The position numbers were made by a program, and so were the translations under genes. The notes beneath the pieces were generated by a model. The model saw only the letters and a program-made list of their open reading frames with translations. It had not been told where the DNA came from and did not search any database. A stretch of 64,000 nt of DNA, taken from NCBI GenBank assembly GCA_019918135.1, contig WBZZ01006421.1, positions 62,001 through 126,000 on the forward strand, read 5' to 3'. This stretch comes from Paulinella micropora. Its lineage: Eukaryota; Cercozoa; Imbricatea; Euglyphida; Paulinellidae. Position 1 is the stretch's first letter, and each line of letters starts with the position of its first letter. Shown here one piece after another: positions 49,726-59,359 of the stretch.

Positions 49726-51914
49726 ATGTCTGCCCATGGAGCGGGGCGACCGCCTCGCGTCGTCACGATCACGCGCAATCTGCCCAACCCAATCCAACTC
49801 TTCGAATCGAGCGGAAAGGGCTCGTTCCCGGGAGAGGCCTGCTTTGCCAAGGGCAAAGAGCTGCAGCACACCTTTTTCTATAAACTGAACTTGCCCCCCG
49901 GCCCCGACTCGCAGGGCAGGGCGCCCGCCGAGCGCCACTTGTTTGGCTCCTGCCCCGACGCCCAAACCTTTTATTGCGAGATTTACAGCTGCTTCAACGA
50001 GATGGAGCGCAGCTTCTTTGTCATCATCACCGACTCGTGCGCACTCTACCTGGACCTAGAATGGTATTCGCAGGGGACCGGGGCCGACGCAGAGTCCCAG
50101 CAGCGCCTGCACGCACTCCGAGACGCCGTGGGCCTCGCTCTGGCCGGGCTGGGGATCGCGGCGTCGGCTGCCGACGACATGCACTGCCACGACTTTGGGC
50201 GCGCGTGCCCCCCAGACGCAAACAACCCAGGCTGCTGGTATAAAAACTTGTTCCACATCGCCTTCCCCAACGTCGTCTTCCAGTCGGTGCACGACGCAGG
50301 CGACTTTGTCCAGCAGTGGCTGCTCAAGGTCCAGGACCCCGCTCCGGCGGTCCCGCCCGAGCTGGGGAGCCTCGTGGCTTCCAGGCTCCGCTTCGACGCC
50401 TCCTTGCCGCTCTACAAGCACACCAAAAACAGCGGCACCATCATCGACCCCAGCGTCTATTCCAAAAGGCGCTGCTGGCGAATCCCGGGATCTCAGAAGA
50501 TACAGGACCTCACGCGAGCGGGAGCCACTCCTCTCCCTCTGCCCAGCTACGAAGAATTTCGCACACATTGCCCGAGCCACTCTCCGCGAGGCCCCGCCAC
50601 CGTCACCGTGCTCCCCTACCCGGCGCCTGCGCCGGGGCGCCGAACCGCCCGCGGCGGCGCGCGTGAAGGCTGGCTGGCCCGCGCCCCGCCGCCGGCCGTC
50701 ATCTCCGACCACCAACGCGCCATCCTCAGCAAACTGGACCTCATCCTCAAGGGCTGGGGCGACAGAACGTCCACCCTGTCCTTGGAGCAGGACAGAAAGT
50801 CGGGGTCTCTCTTCTTTGTCGTGCGCACGGCACGCGACAGGCGCGGGCGCCTGTGCCTCGTCCACGAGGCACGCCGTCAGAGACGCTACGCAAGACAACA
50901 GAACCAGCCCGTGGACGACGAGGAGGACGAGGGGGTAGGCATCACTACCCTTGTGGCCGATACATCCATGTATCACAAGAGCAATAACGCCTACATGTTT
51001 CTGGGCGCCGGAGGGAACGTCTTCTATGGGTGCCACGGAACACGTTGTTGCGCCGCCCACGACCGCTCGAAAACGATCCTAGTGGGGAATCTGTTCGAAC
51101 CCTGGACCGGCACGCCCGCCGGCGCGCCTGCGCCGCACCTCCCCCGCCCCGTGGGCCAGCCGTCTGGGAAGGCACGCGCCCCGCACCGAAAACGCCACGA
51201 GCGACGCCGACGACGACGACGAAGGGGACGAGCGACCCATCTTCGAGGCAAAGAACGAGGACAAGTGCCCAGCCCGCTGCCGCGGGCCGGAAGGGGGCGC
51301 GTGAGCTCACGGACACCGAGCGCAGTGCGCTCGTCCAAGAGCTCCTGCCCCACTTGGTTTCTTCGAGCTTCAGCGAGCTCCAGAGCTTTTTGGAAGAGGC
51401 CGGCTGGCCCGCAGCCGTCACGTCGAGGTTGCAACAGGTGGTGGTTTCCGGGTCGCGCAAGGTCCCGGCTGAGCAGAAGCAGCGCAGGGGCAAGCGGCGG
51501 CGGGCACAGGGGGCAACAGCAGAAAACTCGGAGCCCCCATCCTCCGAGGGAGGAGAATCCTCCTCCGACAAAGAAGACGGGGACAACCCGAATGACGACG
51601 ACGAAAAGCAAGAAAACAAAGCCAAGGGCCGCGCCGCACCGTCTGTGCGATACCACCGCACGGACGAATTCTTAGTACCCTGCCCAGATTGCCCCGGGGA
51701 GGGCACGGGCGGCCAGCTCCGCATCGTCATGGATCTACAAGCGTGGTGGCTGCAGGTCTGTTCCTTGTGCACAGAGCGCAAAAAGGGCCAGTCCGCCACC
51801 GCGGGGGAGCCTACTGCCGCGGGGGGAGTCTGCTCGCAGCCCCCCGGCGCACAAGCGCCGGCGTCTGGCCGAAGACGCTGGCGACGAGACTGCACACAAC
51901 AACATCAGCAGTAG
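49726..51914 (+). CDS. Archaeo-eukaryotic-type primase with UL52-like zinc motif (virus-like; broken, one or two breaks)
   Basis: From ATG 49726, three primase motifs appear in order. Motif I is CALYLDLEWYSQ (the DLE metal ligands, residues about 106-117). Motif II is NLFHIAFPNVVF, where relatives have SxH. Motif III is IIDPSVYSKRRCWRIPGSQK. About 160 residues later comes a herpes UL52/PrimPol-type zinc segment, MYHKSNNAYMFLGAGGNVFY with GCHGTRCC. A long acidic Ser-rich linker and a second Cys pair (VPCPDCPGEGTGG, WLQVCSLCTERKKG) follow. Such primases start DNA synthesis in herpesviruses, giant viruses and some eukaryotes. The layout, primase then origin-binding-type helicase on the same strand, suggests one fused replication protein. 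One or two breaks lie in the linker half; the catalytic motifs look whole. Age cannot be dated. Confidence 0.75.
51269..51290. repeat. GC palindrome family member 4, inside the primase linker
   Basis: CCAGCCCGCTG-CC-GCGGGCCGG is a diverged copy located in the coding linker of the primase locus. Confidence 0.7.
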
Positions 51915-51921
51915 CAGCAGC

Positions 51922-51983
<62 letters not shown>
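51912..51983. repeat. (AGT)n microsatellite in the primase-helicase linker
   Basis: About 20 perfect triplets are preceded by interspersed CAG triplets. It separates the primase part from the helicase part of the locus. Confidence 0.95.
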
Positions 51984-52139
51984 CTCCGCACCGTCTAGGG
52001 TGCGCGGCGCCTCTGCCCGCCCCTGGCGCGGCGGGCGTCGTCGCGGCGCGCGACGGGCTGCGAGGCGCACGCTCTGCCGCGCGCCAGACCTACCTACCAT
52101 CGCCAGGGCGCAGCAGATAGCAGACGCCGAGCTGCGCGG

Positions 52140-54678
52140 GGCGGCTACCGTCTGCTCCGCACGCTACCCGAACACCTAGAGTATTTTGGTGCAGAGCAAT
52201 TGTATGTGGGGGCAGCTCTACCACAAAATGAACATAAGTACAATGACCGGTGGGTCCGAAAGCTGGCACTCCCGAAGAAGGCCCGCCTCGTCTTTCTCAG
52301 GGCAATGATGGGCTGTGGCAAGACGGAGGCGTTTATCCAGTTACTGTTGGCAACCAAGGGGATCAACCCCACTGGGATTTTTACAGACGAGGAAATGGCA
52401 ACGCTGGCCGAATTACGAGGGGCCAACGACTCGTTCCGCATGCTCGTAATCGGGCCCCGAATTGCCTTTGACCTCCAACTCTACCGGCGCCTGCAACAAG
52501 AGCTAGAGACACACGGGTTTTCAATCGAGTTTTACCAAGACCAGCGCACAACGCGAGGGGGTGGTGACCCCGACTTCTGTGTGTATCAGTATGAAAGCCT
52601 GCATCACCTATCAGGCAAATACCCATTTGACTTGGTAGTGTTAGACGAAAGTGAATCGACTCTGTTCAATGTCACAGCTGGGCTGTGCAAGGGCAACATC
52701 AATCAGAAGAACGCCCAAATGTTTGCTTACCTGCTACGAAGAAGCAAGTGTGTGTTGGCCATGGACGCCTTTCTCAGCCAGAAAAGCGTTCAGGTCCTGC
52801 AGACCCTACTGAACACGGGGCCTGCAGCCGAGCTGGCACTCGGCGGGGGCGAAGCAACGCCTAAGAACACGATCCATTACTGGAGCACCTACACCGCGCA
52901 CATGTACCGCCGCTGCTTCTTGCACCGCAGCCACACCAGCTTCAAGCGGGCTCTTATGCTAGCGCTAGCCCGAGGTTAACGCGTGGCGCTGCCATTGGGC
53001 AGCAAACGCCAGGGCTTGGGACTTAAGCGCTTTCTGGAGGCCAAGTTCCCGGGCATACGCATTCTGTTTTATTATCAGGGCAGCCCGCGCATGTCAGACT
53101 TTGCCTGCAGCAACGAACAACTCGTAAACGAGTGGCAACGTTATGACCTGGTGATGTGGACCAGCGTGCTTACCTGCGGAGTGGATATTTCGTGCGACCA
53201 TTTCGACGTCATGTTTAGCCTCCTAAACAACCCCTACATCCCTTTGCTGCACTACATGCAGATGGCTGGGCGCGTGCGGCAGCTCAGGCAGGCGCAGTGG
53301 CACCTGTACGTCGCCCATCCGCGTGCCGATCATGGGCGGGGGCCTGAAACGCTCGCCCAGGTGCGGCAGTCGCTCGACCGAGAGGAGAGCCACACAGTTT
53401 ACGTAGAGAGCCAATTCGGCGTGGACAGCAGCTGCTCTCCTTTAGTGCACGTCCAGGGCGAGGACGGGGGCATGCACTGGGCGGTCTCGGACCCCTGGGT
53501 TGCGCAATGCGCGTCCTACAACACACTCCAGTACGCGTTCGCACGCCGACGTGCCCTCCGCGAGCTCTTCTGGTACCTGCGCGAGATGGGTCATGACATC
53601 GCCCAGGTAGACTACAGCTCCATCCGGCTCCCCCCCGTCTCACAAAGGCATGACTACCTCTGCGCCGGAAACGACCAGGAGCGCACCCTTTCCCGCGACC
53701 AAAAAAAGGAGCTGCGCGCAGCGCACTCAGCCGCGCGCGCCGAGGCAAAGGGGCAGACTCGGGAGCAGCGAGAGAGCCGCCGGGAACGTCTGGCAAGCCG
53801 CGCACAGGTTGAGGAGGCCGTGATAGCAGCCTACGCGTCCCGCCGAAGAGCGGAAGAACAAGACTCCGAGCAAGAGGGCGACCAGGAGGGGGAGTCCGCG
53901 GAGCCCCAGCTTGCAGAAGAGACTCTGCCGCCTAGCTGGGGCGAGATTGTGCAGGAAGCCAAACGCCTTCAGAGCGGAGTCCTCAACGAGGAAGAACGCG
54001 CGCTGGTCGCCCAGAAACCCACGCTGGCACAGGAAAAGCGCAAAGACCGAACTGCCCTCTTCACCTTTGCTGCTACCTTCCTGGGAGACTGTCAGCGAGT
54101 GCCTTGCCAAGGATTTCTCGCGCCGGTACACCTGGTTTAAGCTGCTTTGTGATTACACCCTAGCTGATATCTATGCGCAGGAGTTTAAGCCAGGGAATTT
54201 CGTGTCCCTATTTGATAGCCAAAAAGTCAAGCTTCCCGCCCTAGCAGCAGTAGCCTCCTTCCTAAACGCCCTCAAGTGCAGCCTCCACAAAGACCACCTG
54301 GTTCTGCAGTTCGAAACCTGGGAAATCGACGGCAAGCAGCTCACGCAGTCCCTGCGCGCACTCCGCGCAGGCTGTCGCGTAGCGCGGGAAAAGTGGCACC
54401 CAAGCCCACACGTGCTAGCAGTCCTCGAAGACGAAAGCAAGGTGCTGTCTCTGCAGGCAGCCCTCTCTGCTAGCAAAGATGTCATGCCGCTGCTACTCCC
54501 ATGCAAACTAGTGCGAAACAAAAACCCAGCTCGACCCGACGGGAATTTTAGAAAAGGGAATAAAACTTTCTCTGCATACGAAATCGCACCCGACACGTTT
54601 CAAGGGCAAACAGCCTTTGAGATAGCAGAGGCTTGCACCCTCGCGACTCAGCCCCCTGCGGGCGATTACACACGCTAA
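52140..54678 (+). CDS. Origin-binding-protein-type superfamily 2 helicase (virus-like; broken, about two or three breaks)
   Basis: It matches the Herpes_ori_bp family (UL9-type initiator helicases, also found in giant viruses). Visible motifs are Walker A LRAMMGCGKTEAFIQLLL, motif Ia MLVIGPRIAFDLQLYRRLQ, Walker B DLVVLDESESTLFN, motif III VLAMDAFLSQ, motif V-like SVLTCGVDISCDHFDVMFSL and motif VI-like LLHYMQMAGRVRQLRQAQWH. The C-terminal 500 residues are charged (RDQKKELRAAHSAARAEAKG) and end in a domain with FETWEIDGKQLTQSLRALRA and TAA at 54678. Such helicases bind origin repeats and melt DNA. It directly follows the primase part on the same strand. Two or three breaks interrupt it, but the ATPase motifs are intact. 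Confidence 0.75.
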
Positions 54679-54844
54679 AAGAAATGCTCACCAGAAGAGG
54701 ACAATGGATAACAAATATTCATTAGTTATCATAGTACATGAAAAACCAGTCTCTCATTAAAATTCGTTGTTGCAGCCCTGGTCGATTTCTCGTGTCCACC
54801 CTTCGGCACCGCCGGAGGGGATGTGGGGGGGGTCCTTCCCCTTC

Positions 54845-55262
54845 CCTCTGGGTATGCTGCCCTTTTCCCCCCAAACTACTGCCTTTTTCGACCGAATCGC
54901 CCCGGTGCCACCGCACCACAGGTGCGCCGGAAAAAAGGGGGCGGGATTAACTCCTCCCAAACATCGAAAATCCTTAAGATCTATGTGAAAGATCCCTGTG
55001 AAAGATTCCCCCGGGGGCGCGCGGGGGATGTTGCCTTTTTCCCCCGAACTACTGCCTTTTTCGACCGAATCGCCCCGGTGCCACCGCACCACCAGGTGTG
55101 CCGGAAAAAATGGGCGGGATTAACTCCTCCCAAACATCGAAAATCCTTCAGATCTATGTGAAAGATCCCTGTGAAAGGTTCCCCCGGGGGTGCGCGGGGG
55201 ATGTTGCCTTTTTCCCCCGAACTACTGCATTTTTCGACCGAATCCTCCCTTGTGCAGGAGAA
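54845..55262. repeat. 173-bp tandem repeats, ~2.4 copies
   Basis: ACTACTGC(C/A)TTTTTCGACCG starts at 54875, 55048 and 55221, exactly 173 bp apart. Units include GCGGGATTAACTCCTCCCAA, AGATCTATGTGAAAGATCCC and CCCCCGGGGG palindromes. There is no protein-like frame. They lie directly downstream of the helicase locus and could be initiator sites or simply a satellite. Confidence 0.92.
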
Positions 55263-55426
55263 AAGGGGAGGGAGGTCGTTGGGCGCACCCCCCCCCCCCT
55301 GTACAAAGCGCCCAAGTGTTTTGCAGGCTGCCCGCCCCTGACGTGGCGGGCGTCGTCGTCGTGTGCGATGGGCTGCGGTGCGCACGCTTTGCCGCACTCT
55401 ATATCTTTTTTTTGTTTTTCCTCTTG
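55263..55426. other. Spacer
   Basis: It has a C-run at 55289-55301 and a T-run. A stretch near 55330-55400 resembles sequence around 52020-52080 (TGGCGGGCGTCGTCG), a possible small duplication. No gene is seen. Confidence 0.5.
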
Positions 55427-56277
55427 TTACTTTATATATCCGCGCAAGCGGGCTTGTATTCGAGCTTCTCCTGTACCAACTCGATCGCGTTTTGACGGTC
55501 TTCTTCCCCTCCCATGAGATAGGGGTTCATGGCTTCCAGAAGGATTAAGAACTTCTAGTAGAGATCTCAGGAAAGATTTTTCTAGCCCGGTAGCAGAGCC
55601 TGCACTAGCCCATCCAAAAGGCAGTACCTTGTCCCGAAGAATGTCGACGGTAAGTTTAGGGGGGTTCAGGGCTGTTTCCCAGTGCTTGAGCCCTTCCATA
55701 AAGCCTTGGACATCTTCGTCGAGCTGGCCCCCGAGTTTGACGTAGCTATTTTGCAGAGCTTTCATGTTCTCGTGCATCTGGTTGTGAAAGGCAGGGCCGG
55801 CTTCTTTTTGGCGCACTGCCAGGGCCTTTCCGCGCCACTGCTCGAGCTCCTGCTTCAAGGCTTCTACGTGTTGCAATTGTTTTTTTACGCGCCTCTCGGC
55901 ACGCCTTTGCTTTTTTGTTTCTTCTTCTCGGAGTCATGGGCCGGCCTAGGGCTTGCTTGCAGACGAGTACTGTGCTCTGTCAGCGAGTTTTGCAGTTGGG
56001 CTAACGCCAAGCCCTGGTTGATGATTAAATTCTCGATAATGCAGAAGCAGTCACTTTCAGAGTCATAGCCGCCGGCTTGCACACTCAGAGATAAGGGGGT
56101 GGGCGTGTTTATGCATGCATGCATTTCCCGAAGCCCCTCGCCGCCGGCCTCTGAGCTATACCAGTAATAGGTCGTATGCACACCGACATATCTCGTGGCT
56201 TCGTCACCTGTTATCGGTGGTGTCGAAGCCAAGGCTAGCATGAGCGGTTCCTCCTCACTTCCCATTTTACTTCCCAT
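55427..56277 (-). CDS. Unrecognised coiled-coil protein (about one break)
   Basis: A likely start is the ATG at 56277 (MGSKMGSEEEPLMLALAS), which would offer an N-terminal Gly for myristoylation. The first half has ATRYVGVHTTYYWYSSEAGG and SESDCFCIIENLIINQGLAL. The second half is a coiled coil (VEALKQELEQWRGKALAVRQ, MHENMKALQNSYVKLGGQLD) with a C-terminal basic tail ending in TAA. It appears broken once in the middle. No family is recognised. It is divergent from the kinase-like gene. Confidence 0.5.
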
Positions 56278-56494
56278 GCCACGCCCGTTGCTTTTTTTTC
56301 TAGAAATAGACAGCTCTCGCGCGGGGCTGGCTGGAGGGGGAAGAGGGAGGGGGAGGGGAGATGGAACATGCTGCTTCCCCTCCCCCCCCATCTCTCCTCT
56401 TTCTTCCTGCATTACCCCCCCCCCCGCCCCTTTCTCCCCTTCCTCCTTGCTAAAAAAAACAAATAGTAATCAAAACAGGGCACGGAAAACCGAC

Positions 56495-57748
56495 ATGAAC
56501 GACTTGAATGTTTTCAGCCCGCGCAAACGGGCCAAACTGGACGCGGAGCAGACGCGGCTGCTGTGCGAGCGGTTGCGCTGCTGGGAGTGGGTCGGGAGTG
56601 GCCGGCAGGGACACGTGTTTCGCGACACCTTGTGCAGCGGCGTAGTTTGCAAAGTGACTTGTGACCCGCGGGGGAACCAGGCGCGAGGGTACAGGCGCCT
56701 GCAGAACCTAGGTGCGGGCCCGCGCCTGCTGGCAGTCTGGCGGCTAGACGCCGGGGGGGTGCAACAGGCTCTCCAGCCCGCGCATGCGCGGGCTGGATGG
56801 GAGAGAAGGGGGGGCGCGGGGGGCGCGGGGGGCATGCCCCCCGGGCGCAGCGGGCTGGGGGGCATGCCCCCCGAACTGCAAAGGGCACTGGAGGCGTGCG
56901 CGCAGGCCGGCGCGCGCTGCCCCAGCGCCTTGTTCCTGGAGGGCTTTACGACGTCGCTGGCCCAGCTGCTGCTGCTGGACGATGATGGGGAGGACGGGCC
57001 AGCACTGGATTGGGGGCGGTTTTGGGAGTGTTTGCAGGACTGCCTGGGCAAGCTAGTGGACGGGGGGTTGTTCTGCCTGGACCTATCGCCGGCCAACGTG
57101 TTGCTAGACCTGACGGAGGGCGACGGCCGCCCCGTGCGCGCGTCCGTGACGGATGCGGGCGAGAACACGCTGGTCGAGTTGCGCGTCGGGCCCGGGGAGC
57201 GCCAGGTAGCGATCGACGCCATGATCCTGTACCTGTCGTGCTGCTCGCCGCCGGCGCGGCTCGAGCACCTCCCAGCCCGCTGCGCGGGCTGGTTAGCGTG
57301 GAGGTTCCTGAGCAGGCGCGTGCTGCGGACGCACCCTGGTTTCTGGCGCTACTACACGGCCTGGTGCCTGCCCAACCACCAGGCGGCGGTGGCCGCCCCG
57401 CTGCTTAAGCTGGTCCGATCACTGGTTCTGCCCGCCCGACCCGGCGACTGCCCACGCGTGCCCGAGCTGGGCCCTGTTTTTTCCACTTTAATAAAACCAT
57501 ACTGGCACGCTCACCCACACCTTGCATGTATGTTCCATCACCATAACACCGCCCAGCCCGCGTATGCGGGAGCTGGGGTCTTGCTAGCGTGGCTGTGTTT
57601 TCTGTTTTGTTCTGTCCGGCTCGTGGGCGCGCCCGGCCTCATGCACGCTTATGCCGTCGTCGATGCCGTTGCGGGCCGCGCCAGCACCCGCTTGCTCATG
57701 CGCGCTGCCGGTGCACGCATCCTCCGAGCCGGACGACGTTGCTCCTGA
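56495..57748 (+). CDS. Protein-kinase-like protein
   Basis: The ATG at 56495 (MNDLNVFSPRKRAKLD) begins a kinase fold. The glycine loop is GSGRQGHVF (residues 34-42), the candidate ATP-binding Lys is in GVVCKVTC (about residue 53), the catalytic-loop equivalent is CLDLSPANVLL (about 194), and the metal-binding equivalent is VTDAGENTL (Asp-Ala-Gly in place of Asp-Phe-Gly, about 219). The lack of HRD and the DLSPAN form recall atypical or viral kinases. Three GC palindromes and two GGGGGGCATGCCCCCC palindromes lie inside the frame, the first group forming a loop insertion around residues 92-130. An AATAAAA at 57490 lies in frame, so transcripts may end there and the tail to 57748 may not be real. 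The frame is continuous. Confidence 0.65.
   Translation: MNDLNVFSPRKRAKLDAEQTRLLCERLRCWEWVGSGRQGHVFRDTLCSGVVCKVTCDPRGNQARGYRRLQNLGAGPRLLAVWRLDAGGVQQALQPAHARAGWERRGGAGGAGGMPPGRSGLGGMPPELQRALEACAQAGARCPSALFLEGFTTSLAQLLLLDDDGEDGPALDWGRFWECLQDCLGKLVDGGLFCLDLSPANVLLDLTEGDGRPVRASVTDAGENTLVELRVGPGERQVAIDAMILYLSCCSPPARLEHLPARCAGWLAWRFLSRRVLRTHPGFWRYYTAWCLPNHQAAVAAPLLKLVRSLVLPARPGDCPRVPELGPVFSTLIKPYWHAHPHLACMFHHHNTAQPAYAGAGVLLAWLCFLFCSVRLVGAPGLMHAYAVVDAVAGRASTRLLMRAAGARILRAGRRCS
56773..56796. repeat. GC palindrome family member 5, perfect 24-bp palindrome
   Basis: CCAGCCCGCGCATGCGCGGGCTGG is fully self-complementary and in frame within the kinase-like gene, encoding QPAHARAGW. Confidence 0.9.
56829..56872. 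repeat. Twin GGGGGGCATGCCCCCC palindromes
   Basis: Two copies about 31 bp apart in the kinase-like gene each encode Gly-Gly-Met-Pro-Pro. Together with the neighbouring member 5 they form a palindrome-dense insertion. Confidence 0.85.
57272..57292. repeat. GC palindrome family member 6
   Basis: CCAGCCCGC-TGC-GCGGGCTGG lies in frame in the kinase-like gene (encoding PARCAGW). Confidence 0.88.
57553..57576. repeat. GC palindrome family member 7 (diverged)
   Basis: CCAGCCCGCGTATGCGGGAGCTGG lies downstream of the in-frame AATAAAA of the kinase-like gene. Confidence 0.7.
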
Positions 57749-58028
57749 GCGGTTAAGAGTAGAAGGCAAGTAAAAAAAACTACTAGAAAATGGGAGGCAG
57801 GGGGAATAATGGGAGGAGGGGTGGTGGGAGAGAACACAAAAGGGGGGGGGGGGAAGGAGAGAGGGGGGGGGGAGAGAGAGAGATGAAAAGAGAGACGTTA
57901 GGAGGAGAGGGAGAGGAGGGGGGGGGGAGGGAGGGGGAGGGGGTGGGGAAGGAAGGGATACACTAATACTGTATACACAAAAAGAAAAGTTGAAGTAGAA
58001 GCTACGCTGGCCCTTTGCGCTGTCAAAC
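57749..58028. other. G-rich spacer
   Basis: Long G-runs alternate with GAGAGA. No gene is seen. Confidence 0.65.
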
Positions 58029-59359
58029 ATGGGCGGTGGGAAATCCAAGCAGAGCACAAAAGGCAGAACGGATGTTTACACCGTAAAGACCGGCCAAGAA
58101 GAGCAGACAAAGCCTTTTAGCACAAAAAAACCAGCGATGTGAAACAGCATATACTGTCGTTTGAAACGACGGACGATGTAGGGAAGGCGTTTATGGCTGC
58201 GCTGCAAACAAGGATGTCATCAAAGAAACAGGGCCAAGCAGTTTTATGGCTACCGCAGCAAGGCTCAAATGGCAGCAAGGTAGAATTGGCACATGACAGC
58301 GGGGGCAAATTGATTGTATGTCGCAATCGATGTAAGAGTGGCGACAAGCTCTTGGGCCTGGTACTTACCTTGCCGAGCGCAGATGCAAAAGACTATAAAG
58401 ATTCTCTGTTGCGCGAATGGACTTTTAATGAAATATCGCGTGATAACATGACGGAAAGGGCTTTGCTGCCTTACGACTGGGCTTTTCTGCTAGAAAGATC
58501 GGCCTCGACGCCGATTCCGACATTGTTTATGGGTTTTGAGAGGCCCGACAACATAATCATAAGACCTGGCCACGCTCAATAGGAAAAGGTATGCAAAGAG
58601 AACGGAATTGCAAACAGTCTGAATGCGCTCATAGCCATGGCAAATGCAGTGGCTAAGCTGCTACTGCTGAAACAGGGTTCTACGTTGGCACTACAACGCA
58701 TCTCAGCTGACTTTTTGGTTTGGGTAGCTCCCGAAGGAAAGGACGACGGAGAGGAGAAGGAAAAGGGAGAAGAAGCAGCAGCAGAAGCAGCAGCAGCAGC
58801 AGAGTCCCCCCCCGCCACTACATCTACGGCAACCAAAGAGACGGCCGATACTGGTCCGGCGGAAGTGCCACAAGCAGAGAATGAGACAGCCGGTGCTTTT
58901 TTACTGGCGTGCTACAAGTTATGTGACAATGAGGAAAACAAGGAATTCATCCAGCCAGATACCACAGAGGGTGCGCTCCAATGGGCTGTTCTTGCGCTTT
59001 TGCTCGCAGGGCTTGCACCAAAACTACAAGAATCACCGGCTTCGGGAGAGGTACTAGCCATCCAACATGCTTGCGGCACACAAATCAAAGAGTGCCTTGA
59101 TTCGTTCGGCAGCGAGAATTTACCCAATGCTAAGGCCAACATATTACAAGGTTACGAGAGGCTGTTAGTACATTGGGAAGAGCTCTCTTCACAGGACAAC
59201 AATAACACCAATTTTCGGCAGTTGAGCAAAGAGGCCTTGCAAATTATGGGAATTCTCATGCAACTGCAAACACGAGCAAGCGACGCCTCCTCCTCCGAAT
59301 ACGTAACACGTATATTAAAATCCATTTTTGGCCTTAACTGTCTAAGTCCTGGCTGCTAG
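58029..59359 (+). CDS. Unrecognised protein with N-myristoylation-type start (about two breaks)
   Basis: The ATG at 58029 begins MGGGKSKQSTKGRTDVYTV, a textbook N-myristoylation context with following basic residues. This points to membrane-associated, tegument-like or signalling roles. The body has FETTDDVGKAFMAALQTRM, KSGDKLLGLVLTLPS and LLPYDWAFLLERSAS. The C-terminal half, after an acidic Ala/Glu-rich linker, is a helical domain (LLACYKLCDNEENKEFIQPD, NILQGYERLLVHWEELSSQD, YVTRILKSIFGLNCL). About two breaks separate the parts. Its 3' end overlaps the convergent sugar-transferase gene by about 26 bp. No family is recognised. Confidence 0.55.
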
